Shown here: in pieces, positions 26,295 to 34,127 of the stretch
Layout: each line of letters opens with the position of its first letter
Position numbering within the stretch: position 1 is the stretch's first letter
NCBI GenBank assembly: GCA_035268885.1
Contig: DATFKA010000157.1
Location: 1-64,000, forward strand
Direction of reading: 5' to 3'
Length of the DNA stretch: 64,000 nucleotides
Source of the DNA: DATFKA01 sp035268885
GTDB lineage: Bacteria > Bacteroidota > Bacteroidia > Chitinophagales > Saprospiraceae
Position numbers and translations under genes: made by a program
The notes under the pieces: model-generated
What the model was told of the DNA's origin: nothing
The model's database searches: none
The model's input: only the letters and a program-made list of their open reading frames with translations

Positions 26295-27174
26295 ATTGGC
26301 TTTTTTGGTTCAGGTTGTCACCTAAAGGGCTAGCCGAACGCGGGTGGCCAAGATGGGGTAATACAAAATGCCTTTGTTCAATGGGGTCTGGTAAAGACAG
26401 TACATAGGGGCAGTCGAATACCGGATGCCGGTGAACGAGGGTGTTGATTCCCATACCTGCTTTTAGCTTTTCTGTGGTCAATACTTCCGCCGGGCTACCC
26501 TGGTAGCGTATGTAGCCGTTTTTCAAGAGTAGTATCTGATCGGCGAATTGAGCCGCCAGGTTGATATCGTGCAGGACGGCAAAAACACCTACTTTGCGAT
26601 GCTGCACCATTCTTTTGACTAGCTTCAATAGCTTGAATTGCTGTTGAATATCCAGGCTTGCCGTGGGCTCATCCAGAAAGATGTACTTATGCCCGCCCGT
26701 CCAGCCACCGCTATGTAGCTGTGCAATAGCTTTCGCCAGTAGCACTCTTTTTTGCTCACCGCCAGAAAGGGTTCGGAAGTCCCGCACTCTAAAATTCAGC
26801 ATATTGACCTCCGACAATGCTTTGCGCACGATGTTTTGGGTCTCTTTTTGCGTAAGCGGAACACTCGCCGCATAACACCCCATCTCTACCAGCTCCCTTA
26901 CCGGGATGGGAAAACTGACCTCCACTTTTTGCGAAAGCACCGCTCGCCGCTGCGCCAGCTCCTGAAGACTCAGGCTGCTCATCTGCTGTTTATCCCAAAT
27001 AATCTGTCCCTGCTGGCAAGTATTGCGGCCGGTTAGGGCCTCCAGTAAGGTCGACTTCCCCGCGCCGTTCTTGCCAATGGCCACGGTGATCTGTCCCGGC
27101 TGAATGCAAAAGGAAGCGTCTCGGACAATGTTTTTCTTTCCTTTCTGAATGGTGACCTGTTGTGCCTGGATCAT
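26287..27174 (-). CDS. hmuV: Heme ABC transporter ATP-binding protein
   Basis: A 295-residue ABC ATPase. Walker A is GKNGAGKST (about residue 34), the Q-loop region VLSQKVEVSFPIPV, signature LSGGEQKRV, Walker B YIFLDEPTASLD and the switch His in VLHDINLAA. It belongs to the FepC/HmuV family that powers heme or siderophore import. Its start overlaps the permease stop (ATGA), showing translational coupling. The C-terminal 40 residues are a family-variable tail. Confidence 0.92.
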   Translation of the reverse strand: MIQAQQVTIQKGKKNIVRDASFCIQPGQITVAIGKNGAGKSTLLEALTGRNTCQQGQIIWDKQQMSSLSLQELAQRRAVLSQKVEVSFPIPVRELVEMGCYAASVPLTQKETQNIVRKALSEVNMLNFRVRDFRTLSGGEQKRVLLAKAIAQLHSGGWTGGHKYIFLDEPTASLDIQQQFKLLKLVKRMVQHRKVGVFAVLHDINLAAQFADQILLLKNGYIRYQGSPAEVLTTEKLKAGMGINTLVHRHPVFDCPYVLSLPDPIEQRHFVLPHLGHPRSASPLGDNLNQKSQYG

Positions 27175-28208
27175 AATGCGAAGGTTTTACGTTGGGTCCG
27201 AAGTAATAGCCATAAGAAAAAGGGCGCACCCACCATGGCTGTCAGGATACCAATCGGCAGCTCGGCAGGAGCAATCAAGGTGCGGGCCAGCGTGTCGGTA
27301 CCCATCAGGAAAACGGCCCCCAGCAAGGCAGAAGCACGTAGCAAATAGCGGTAATCCGTTCCCTTAATCAGGCGCAGAAAATGCGGAATCACCAGCCCCA
27401 CGAAACCGATAATCCCGGACATCGCAATGCTGACACCTACGATCAGCGCAGTGATCAAAATAATCCTGGACTTCACTTTCTCTACCTGCACGCCCAGATA
27501 AGTGGCTTCTTTTTCCCCCAACATGATGGCATTCAGCGCGCGGGCATACTGACTTAGTAAGATCGTGCCCAATACGATAATCGGCGCCAGGATGAGCAAT
27601 TGCGTCCAGGAAGCGGCACTCAGGCTGCCCAGGCTCCAGAAGGTAATATCCCGCAGTTGCTGATCATCCGACAGATAAATAAAGATGCCGGTAATCGCCG
27701 CCGAAAAAGCCGTAATCGCAATCCCCGCCAACAACATCGTCATGACATTGGTCCGACCGTTGCGACTGGACAGAAAGTAGACCAAATAAGTGGTTAGCAA
27801 GCCGCCAACAAAGGAAAAGATAGCCACACTAGCCTGCTGAAAAACAGCAGAAACGGAAGCTAGTACCGTACCCAGACTCACGATCGATAAGACCGCAAAC
27901 AACATTGCACCGCTGGTGATACCAATCAGCGAAGGCTCGGCCAGCGGATTGCGGAAAAGCCCCTGAATGGCGGCACCGGCAATGGAAAGCCCCGCGCCGA
28001 CCAAAGCAGCCAGCAAAATACGCGGCAGACGAATGTGAAGGATTAGAAAAGCCGTAGGGTTTTGCTCTCCGCCTAAAGAGGCAGCAATAGCCTGGCCAAT
28101 TTCTGTTACGGAAGCCTGATAGGCCCCTATAAAGGCTGATCCAATAATACTGAGTACTAACAGTAACAGGAGCACGGGTATTTGAAAAAAGAATTTTACC
28201 GACTGCAT
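27171..28208 (-). CDS. hmuU: Heme ABC transporter permease (FecCD family)
   Basis: A 345-residue membrane protein with about ten hydrophobic helices. Family motifs are GAYQASVTEIGQAI, RLPRILLAALVGAGLSIAGA, QGLFRNPLAEPSLIG, and GFVGLVIPHFLRLIKGTDYR near the coupling helix. It forms the inner-membrane channel with HmuV. It lies between hmuT (nine bases upstream) and hmuV (four-base overlap). Confidence 0.92.
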   Translation of the reverse strand: MQSVKFFFQIPVLLLLLVLSIIGSAFIGAYQASVTEIGQAIAASLGGEQNPTAFLILHIRLPRILLAALVGAGLSIAGAAIQGLFRNPLAEPSLIGITSGAMLFAVLSIVSLGTVLASVSAVFQQASVAIFSFVGGLLTTYLVYFLSSRNGRTNVMTMLLAGIAITAFSAAITGIFIYLSDDQQLRDITFWSLGSLSAASWTQLLILAPIIVLGTILLSQYARALNAIMLGEKEATYLGVQVEKVKSRIILITALIVGVSIAMSGIIGFVGLVIPHFLRLIKGTDYRYLLRASALLGAVFLMGTDTLARTLIAPAELPIGILTAMVGAPFFLWLLLRTQRKTFAL

Positions 28209-28217
28209 AGCTTTATT

Positions 28218-29084
28218 TTATGGGTACAGACGCTGCGCCAATTCCAGGGCGGCAGCTCCGGCTCGGGGGCCAAAAGCCGTCAGATAATGTCCATCCATCG
28301 CAATGATGCGATCATTCTGAAAAGCAGTTGTCTGAGGGATACCGGTGATTTGAGCCAGACCTTCCTTTCCATCCAGGCTCTCCAGCCCGGTAGAGAACAT
28401 CAGGATAACCTCCGGTGCCGCTTCCAGCAGCGCTTCGGGGGTCAACGGCTTGAAGTCTGCAAAAGCCGTGATGGCATTTTCTGCTCCTGCCAACTTGATC
28501 ATCGCTTCGGCGGAAGTACCGCGTCCGCCTACCATTAGTCGTCCGGCACCCCGAGCGTAGATAAACAGCACGCGAGCAGGGTCTTCCACCTTTTCCAGCA
28601 TCTTGACCAATTGTAGACTATCCCTGGTAATGCGCGATCGCATTTGCTCCAGTGCCGCTTGCGGTGTATCCAGATACTGCTGTATCTGTAGGCCCGCCTG
28701 TATCGCATTACTGAGTTGGTGACTGGTAGCCACCGGCACTATTTTGATACCGGATAGTTCCAGGGCCGACAGCACCTCCGTCTGATTTAGCTGATTTTCT
28801 TCCAGGAAAATATAGTCTGGCTGCATCTCAAGGATGGCCTCTGCATTTAGCTGTGTAATGTGTCCCAACTTGGGAATATCACCCGTAGCTGCCGGATAAC
28901 TACTCGTGACGTCAGTAGCTACGATCTGACCACCGTAGCCCAGGTCGAATAAGACTTCCGTCAGGAAACCACTCAGAGAAATAATGCGATAGCTTTGCGG
29001 CTGATCGGTAGTTGACTCGCTGGTTTCATTTGTACAGGCCAGGAGGCTTAGGGCCAGGACCAGTACGAGGCTTATATTTTTCAT
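28218..29084 (-). CDS. hmuT: Heme/hemin-binding periplasmic lipoprotein
   Basis: A 288-residue TroA-like substrate-binding protein. The lipobox is LLAC at residue 17. The fold shows RIISLSGFLTEVLFDLGYGG, LNAEAILEMQPDYIF and GGRGTSAEAMIKLAGAENAI, as in the HmuT/ShuT and BtuF-like groups. It would deliver heme from the receptor to HmuUV. It is three bases downstream of the HmuY-like gene. Confidence 0.9.
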   Translation of the reverse strand: MKNISLVLVLALSLLACTNETSESTTDQPQSYRIISLSGFLTEVLFDLGYGGQIVATDVTSSYPAATGDIPKLGHITQLNAEAILEMQPDYIFLEENQLNQTEVLSALELSGIKIVPVATSHQLSNAIQAGLQIQQYLDTPQAALEQMRSRITRDSLQLVKMLEKVEDPARVLFIYARGAGRLMVGGRGTSAEAMIKLAGAENAITAFADFKPLTPEALLEAAPEVILMFSTGLESLDGKEGLAQITGIPQTTAFQNDRIIAMDGHYLTAFGPRAGAAALELAQRLYP

Positions 29085-29087
29085 AGA

Positions 29088-30356
29088 TTATTCTACAATT
29101 ATTAGTTGAGAAATTAATTCGTCACCGATGCGCAGGTTTAGGTAGTACAAGCCTGCCTCCACTTCGATCGGTAACTGCAGGACATTCAGTCCGCGAGTGA
29201 TATCTACGGGGCGCCGCAGTAGCTGCTGTCCCAGGGTGTTGATCAAGGACAATTCGGCCCAACCTTCCTCGCTTTGTAGTTCAAAAGCTATATTGATCTG
29301 CTCCTGGCTTACCGGGTTAGGATATACGCTCAGCCCCGAAACGGAACGGTGGATGGCTTCGGTAGAGGTCAAGATGGTCTCATAGCTCACCTCCATCGTA
29401 GAAGTACCCGTGCTCGAACCCTCAAAATCAAGAAATTGCGTCTTCCAAATGCTACCGTCGGGTGTTTTCACGAAATACACCAAATCAGTAGGGATCTGCC
29501 AACCCGCCTGGAAATCAAAACGCTTCCAGTCGTAGCCAATGGTATTTAGGGAATCCTGGAAAGCATTCAGGTAATCATTGTAATCGACCGTAGCGGGGTC
29601 GACCTGGACAGCACGTGCTACTTCAACGCCGGTATTTTGTAATACTCCGGCGACCATATAAGGAATGAAAGCTTGTAGGTCCTCGTCGTACAGTGGGGTG
29701 GCATAGCGCGTGAATAGTAAATCCCATTTTTCTGGCTCGGCATCGATGGTTTGCCCGGAGGCAAAAGAGAAATAAGCAAGGGTCTTACCAGTAAAGTCTG
29801 ATTTATGGACCACCTGGCTAGTATCCTGTGTGCCATCCAGATTGGCGTAGCGGAAGGTATAGGCGCCACCGGCCAGCGATTGGATCATCACTTTTTTATA
29901 GCTACCATCTCTCAAATGCAAGAAAAACACCCTGGAACCACTGACGGTATGCGTAACTGGAGAATATTCTCCCCAGCCCAAATCAAAGGGGTTGTCTGGA
30001 TTGGCCATTTCATTGAAGGCACCTCGTTGCCAGCTGGCTTCCTGATTGTAGATGCGCTGCATCTGTGTGGTATCAGCATCGGCAAAGTCGGCAACACTAC
30101 TATAATATAAGGCAACCTCGTCCAGCTCTTCCGTAAAGGAGATACCTACACTTTCATTCACAAATATACCAGAGCCACCAGGACTTACGTCAAAAGCAAT
30201 GTCCCAATCGGCGTAGGGAATTGAAGTAGTTGCACCATCCCTTAAACTGAAATAGGTCTGCAGACTGTACCCCGGTCCCTGAGAGGGGGTATAAATGTTT
30301 TGGCTCAATAGCGTTACAGTCCCAAAAGAAAAAATCATCAGTAAAAGATTCTTCAT
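29088..30356 (-). CDS. HmuY-like heme-binding protein with T9SS sorting domain
   Basis: A 422-residue secreted protein. After a signal peptide (ending near LLSQ) come two HmuY-type segments, each with a WD-aromatic strand (PYADWDIAFDVSPGGSG near residue 45 and EKWDLLFTRYATP near 210). The C-terminal about 75 residues form a type A T9SS sorting domain (VYPNPVSQEQINIAF, GLYYLNLRIGDE). HmuY of Porphyromonas is a surface hemophore; here the sorting domain suggests export by T9SS and attachment to the surface. It is the first gene of the heme operon, behind a strong promoter. Confidence 0.85.
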   Translation of the reverse strand: MKNLLLMIFSFGTVTLLSQNIYTPSQGPGYSLQTYFSLRDGATTSIPYADWDIAFDVSPGGSGIFVNESVGISFTEELDEVALYYSSVADFADADTTQMQRIYNQEASWQRGAFNEMANPDNPFDLGWGEYSPVTHTVSGSRVFFLHLRDGSYKKVMIQSLAGGAYTFRYANLDGTQDTSQVVHKSDFTGKTLAYFSFASGQTIDAEPEKWDLLFTRYATPLYDEDLQAFIPYMVAGVLQNTGVEVARAVQVDPATVDYNDYLNAFQDSLNTIGYDWKRFDFQAGWQIPTDLVYFVKTPDGSIWKTQFLDFEGSSTGTSTMEVSYETILTSTEAIHRSVSGLSVYPNPVSQEQINIAFELQSEEGWAELSLINTLGQQLLRRPVDITRGLNVLQLPIEVEAGLYYLNLRIGDELISQLIIVE

Positions 30357-30397
30357 TGTTGTTGTGCTTATTTTTATTTAGATTAATTCCATATAGT

Positions 30398-30428
30398 CAA
30401 ATATAGAATACAGTCTCTTTTTTTCAAA
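30398..30428 (-). promoter_or_regulatory. Promoter of the heme acquisition operon
   Basis: On the minus strand TTTG (30425-30428), 19 bases, then TATATTTG (30398-30405): an exact match to the Bacteroidota consensus (TTTG-N19-TAnnTTTG). It gives a leader of about 35 nt before the ATG. An imperfect palindromic element (ACCCAGGATTAGGGA, 30465-30479) lies about 60 bases upstream of the -7 box. I see no clear Fur box. Confidence 0.75.
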
Positions 30429-30547
30429 AAAAAACAGTCCAAACAATAGAAAATCCAATTTTTTACCCAGGATTAGGGAAGTAGATCTACGATGATTAGG
30501 TATTAGAATATACTTAACTCTAGGTATAGCTGGGTATTCCCCTAACT

Positions 30548-31585
30548 CTATTGGGCGCTAATGATTCCTTTTTTAATTGACTTGATCAAGCCGGGGCCGC
30601 TGTAGACCATACCGGAATAGACCTGTACCAGATCGGCCCCGGCTGCTAGTTTCTCCCGGGCATCGGCAGCCGAAGCAATACCGCCTACCCCAATGACCTT
30701 CAATTCGCCATTTGTTTTATCTTTCAGGTAACGGATCACTTCGGTTGCTCTTTCCTTTAGTGGCTTGCCGCTGAGTCCGCCGTTGCCAATGGCTTCTACT
30801 TTTGCTCTGCTCGTGCTCAGTGGTTCGCGGGCGATGGTAGTATTGGTGGCGATGACGCCATCAATTTTCGTGGCCTGGACAATATCGATGATATCATCCA
30901 GCTGCCCGTCGGTCAGATCGGGCGCAATTTTTAGCAATACGGGTTTGGGTTGACCTTTGGCTCGGTTGAGTTCCTGTACCCGACTGAGTAGTGCCTGCAG
31001 GGGCTTTTTGTCTTGTAGTTCCCGCAAATTAGGCGTATTGGGTGAGCTGACATTCACGACAAAATAATCCACGTAAGGGAACAATGCTTCGAAACACTTT
31101 TCGTAATCTTTAATGGCTTCCGCATTGGGGGTAACCTTATTTTTTCCGATATTTCCGCCGATAATTAATCCTTCCGGACGGGGCTTTTTTAACTGTTCGA
31201 CCAATTGCGCTACCCCTCCATTATTAAATCCCATACGATTAATCAGGGCCTGATCCGCTGGCAGGCGAAATAAACGCGGTTGGGGATTACCCGACTGCGG
31301 TAATGGCGTGACCGTACCGACTTCAATAAAACCAAAACCCAAACTGGCCATACTTTTGATGTGTTTCCCGTCCTTATCAAAACCGGCGGCCAGGCCAACC
31401 GGATTTTTAAAAGTCAGTCCAAAAACTTCCTTTTCCAGACTTGGATCTTCAAACTGGTACAGTCTCTTAAAGATTTGGGCAGCGCCGGGAGTGGCCAGGA
31501 CCATTTCCAGTAAAGCCAGGGTAAGGCGATGAGCCCGCTCGGGCTGTAGGCGAAAAAAGAGTGGTTTTAGTATCGTTTTGTACAT
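30548..31585 (-). CDS. pyrD: Dihydroorotate dehydrogenase (quinone), class 2
   Basis: A 345-residue flavoprotein of the family's usual length. It has the N-terminal membrane-associating helices (about residues 1-45), GLAAGFDKDGKHI, NRMGFNNGG, NVSSPNTPNLRELQ (with the class 2 catalytic Ser) and GVGGIASAADAREKLAAGA for FMN phosphate. It oxidises dihydroorotate to orotate in pyrimidine synthesis, passing electrons to quinones. It is separated from the upstream regulator gene by a terminator. Confidence 0.95.
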   Translation of the reverse strand: MYKTILKPLFFRLQPERAHRLTLALLEMVLATPGAAQIFKRLYQFEDPSLEKEVFGLTFKNPVGLAAGFDKDGKHIKSMASLGFGFIEVGTVTPLPQSGNPQPRLFRLPADQALINRMGFNNGGVAQLVEQLKKPRPEGLIIGGNIGKNKVTPNAEAIKDYEKCFEALFPYVDYFVVNVSSPNTPNLRELQDKKPLQALLSRVQELNRAKGQPKPVLLKIAPDLTDGQLDDIIDIVQATKIDGVIATNTTIAREPLSTSRAKVEAIGNGGLSGKPLKERATEVIRYLKDKTNGELKVIGVGGIASAADAREKLAAGADLVQVYSGMVYSGPGLIKSIKKGIISAQ

Positions 31586-31641
31586 ATCGTGTGGTCTTGT
31601 ATGCCATGTGGTCGCATAGTCGTTTAGTCATGTGACCACAT

Positions 31642-31679
31642 AAAAAAAGCTGGGTCACCTTTAACAGTTGATCCCAGCC
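31642..31679 (-). terminator. Rho-independent terminator of the two-component operon
   Basis: On the minus strand GCTGGGATCA pairs with TGACCCAGC (one bulge), followed by TTTTTTT. It lies 27 bases after the response-regulator stop. Confidence 0.75.
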
Positions 31680-31705
31680 ACAATCATAATCCCAAAAACT
31701 ATTTT

Positions 31706-32428
31706 TTAAGCTTTTTCTTCGGTTTTTACTAACAGTTGGAAGCCGTTTCCATGAATATTGACGATTTCAATTTGTTCGTCTTTCTTCAGGTACTTCCGCA
31801 ATTTAGTCACAAAAACGTCCATAGAACGCGCTGTGAAATAATTATCTTCTCCCCAGATTTTAGTTAGTGCTTCCGATCTGGGTAGGATGTCATTGATATT
31901 AATCGCAAACAAACGCAACAGTTGTGCCTCTTTGGGAGAAAGCTTAAATACTTCCTCATCTGACTCTCCAGGAGCAAAGGTAAGAATTCTTAACGGAAAA
32001 TTAAAGTGGTATTTTCCAATTGTAAATTCTTTAATTTCTTCGCGGGGATCGGCCTTCTGTTGAGATCGTTTCAAAATAGCCTGCACCCGCAATAAAAGCT
32101 CTTCGGAATTAAAGGGTTTGGTGATATAATCATCGGCGCCAATTTTGAAGCCCTGCACCACATCGTCTTTAAGTGTTTTGGCCGTCAAAAAGATAATGGG
32201 CATTTCCTTGTCTTCTTCCCGAATCTCAGAAGCCAGTGTAAAACCATCTTTTTTGGGCATCATCACGTCAAAAATGCACAAGTCGTATTCTCCTTGTTGG
32301 TACTGTTGCCAACCCGCTTCGCCATCTTGCGCCAGCGTCACGTCGTAATCGTGCATTTCTAAATAGGAGCGCAGTACGTCTCCAAAGTTTTGATCATCTT
32401 CTACGAGTAAAATTTTATGAGATGCCAT
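31706..32428 (-). CDS. OmpR-family response regulator (RprY-like)
   Basis: A 240-residue response regulator. The receiver has the acidic pair near residues 10-11 (VEDD), the phospho-accepting Asp in CIFDVMMPKKDGF (about residue 54), Thr in FLTAK and Lys in ITKPF. The C-terminal winged-helix domain has LSPKEAQLLRLFAIN and ARSMDVFVTKLRKYLKKDEQ. It is paired with the histidine kinase 21 bases upstream. The pair resembles Bacteroidota RprXY. Confidence 0.93.
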   Translation of the reverse strand: MASHKILLVEDDQNFGDVLRSYLEMHDYDVTLAQDGEAGWQQYQQGEYDLCIFDVMMPKKDGFTLASEIREEDKEMPIIFLTAKTLKDDVVQGFKIGADDYITKPFNSEELLLRVQAILKRSQQKADPREEIKEFTIGKYHFNFPLRILTFAPGESDEEVFKLSPKEAQLLRLFAININDILPRSEALTKIWGEDNYFTARSMDVFVTKLRKYLKKDEQIEIVNIHGNGFQLLVKTEEKA

Positions 32429-32449
32429 AATATGAATTTTTAGTTCTTG

Positions 32450-33949
32450 CTAATTTTGGTGCTTATTCGGGAAGGTAAGGATAAAACTGCTGCCTTTACC
32501 GAGTTCACTTTTCACATCGATCTGCCCTTTATGAGCGGTCATGATCGCTTTTACATAACTAAGGCCCAGCCCGAAACCTTTAATATCGTGTAAATTACCG
32601 GTATGTACCCGGTAAAACTTATCAAAAATATGTTTTTTCGCCTCTTTAGACATGCCGAGCCCCTGATCCTTTATAATAACTTCAACTCCGTTCGCTACAT
32701 TGCGTGTATGTACTGAAATTTCTGGTTTTTCGGGGGAATATTTGTTCGCATTGTCCAGTAAGTTATTAATCACATTGGAGATATGCGTGGCATCTCCCTC
32801 AATGACGGGGTTAGTCGCCAGGAGTTCCGCCCTGGCCGTACCTTCCTTTTTTTCGACCTGCAGCCCGATGTTTTCTACGGCCCGATCAATAATCTCGTGC
32901 AGATTGATATCACTTACTTTCAAGTTGAAATCTTCCTTTTCGAGCAGGGCCATTTGTAATACCTTTTCTACCTGCGCATTCATCCGCTTATTTTCTTGCT
33001 GGATAATATTGGCAAAGCGCCGGACCTTTTCTGCATCACCCGATATTTTAGGGCTGATCATACTATCGGAAGCCAGGGAGATGGTGGCAATGGGCGTTTT
33101 GAATTCATGGGTCATATTATTGATAAAATCCGTTTTCATCTCGGATACCTTCTTTTGCCGGAAGACAATATTCAGGGTATAAAAGAAGGAAAACAGAATA
33201 ATGGCAGTAAATAATAAGAGGCCCAATATATTCTGCCAAAGGGAAGACCAAATAATGGTCGATCGATTCGGGAAGAAAAGTCGAATCTCTCCCAGTACCG
33301 TTTCTTCTTTGGGAAATAAGGTAACCCTCAGATCTGTATTATAGAGGTTCTTTTCCGAAGTATCCAGCGGATTAGGATTCCCACTGGGGCGTTCGTCTTC
33401 GATCAGAAAATGCCCGTCTTCGATAACGAAGGCCTCCTTTTGGGCAGAGTAGATACCGTAATGGTACTGGTATTTGGGGTCTCTTTGCGGATCAATATTC
33501 CGGTTAGCAAAAGTATTCCGAAGCACCATATCCAAAAATTCCGGATCTATCCGCTCCTCCAGCGTACGACTATAATAGTCATTATTACTGTAAAGCGCCC
33601 GTAGTTCCGGCTCTACCAGTAATTTGTCGAATAGTTCTTTCTCATTATCGCGCAGACGTAGTAGGTCCAAATTAAAATCGAGTAAAGCCGAGGGGCTGGA
33701 AAAACCGCCCAAAAGGTTCCGCTGTACATAGCGGGTACGAAAACCCGAAATCGAAGCCTGTACCTGATCCCGTCTTTCCTTTTCCTTTAGTGCTTCGGAT
33801 ACTTCGTTGAGCACTTCCCTTACCTGGAGTTCAAATTGCCGCTCGTTTTCCCGTTTGGCATCCACGATCAGCGAGACCTGTAGCAGGAAGACCCCGATTA
33901 CAGCGGTACTCATCAATACTACGATAAGCCAGATGGTCTTTTTATTCAT
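32450..33949 (-). CDS. Sensor histidine kinase (RprX-like)
   Basis: A 499-residue kinase. A first membrane helix (about residues 5-25), a periplasmic sensor of about 210 residues and a second helix (about 240-262, LGLLLFTAIILFSFFYTLNIV) lead into the HisKA domain with MTHEFKTPIATI (phospho-His), then HATPase motifs NVINNLLDNANKYS, KDQGLGMS and GFGLGLSYV. The sensor has no recognised domain; the signal is unknown. It forms an operon with the response regulator. Confidence 0.92.
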   Translation of the reverse strand: MNKKTIWLIVVLMSTAVIGVFLLQVSLIVDAKRENERQFELQVREVLNEVSEALKEKERRDQVQASISGFRTRYVQRNLLGGFSSPSALLDFNLDLLRLRDNEKELFDKLLVEPELRALYSNNDYYSRTLEERIDPEFLDMVLRNTFANRNIDPQRDPKYQYHYGIYSAQKEAFVIEDGHFLIEDERPSGNPNPLDTSEKNLYNTDLRVTLFPKEETVLGEIRLFFPNRSTIIWSSLWQNILGLLLFTAIILFSFFYTLNIVFRQKKVSEMKTDFINNMTHEFKTPIATISLASDSMISPKISGDAEKVRRFANIIQQENKRMNAQVEKVLQMALLEKEDFNLKVSDINLHEIIDRAVENIGLQVEKKEGTARAELLATNPVIEGDATHISNVINNLLDNANKYSPEKPEISVHTRNVANGVEVIIKDQGLGMSKEAKKHIFDKFYRVHTGNLHDIKGFGLGLSYVKAIMTAHKGQIDVKSELGKGSSFILTFPNKHQN

Positions 33950-34088
33950 CGTGTTTTACTGTGAACAATGATTGGGCAAATTTCAAATTAAGAAAATTTC
34001 GCCATCATTAGGTTTCTGATGCTTACAAAAATAAGGATATAGAAGCCGGTTGGCTTTACTTTAACAGACATTTAACCCCTGGGGAGGT

Positions 34089-34127
34089 AGTCGAAGCAGG
34101 AGCTTCGACTAAACAGCAGGAGCTTAG
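34089..34127. repeat. Palindromic repeat with AGGA tetraloop after sprA (one good, one degenerate copy)
   Basis: AGTCGAAGC-AGGA-GCTTCGACT (34089-34110) is a perfect 9-bp stem. A degenerate copy (AGC-AGGA-GCTTAG, 34115-34127) overlaps the sprA stop codon. A closely related stem (GGGTCGAAGC-AGGA, then its complement) is at 55673-55696. It probably ends sprA transcripts; no T-run follows. Confidence 0.65.

Noticed and set aside
31588..31641. Repeated ATGTGGTC/GACCACAT motif upstream of pyrD
   Set aside because: The copies are short and unevenly spaced and overlap the terminator region of the upstream operon; I could not separate an operator from chance.
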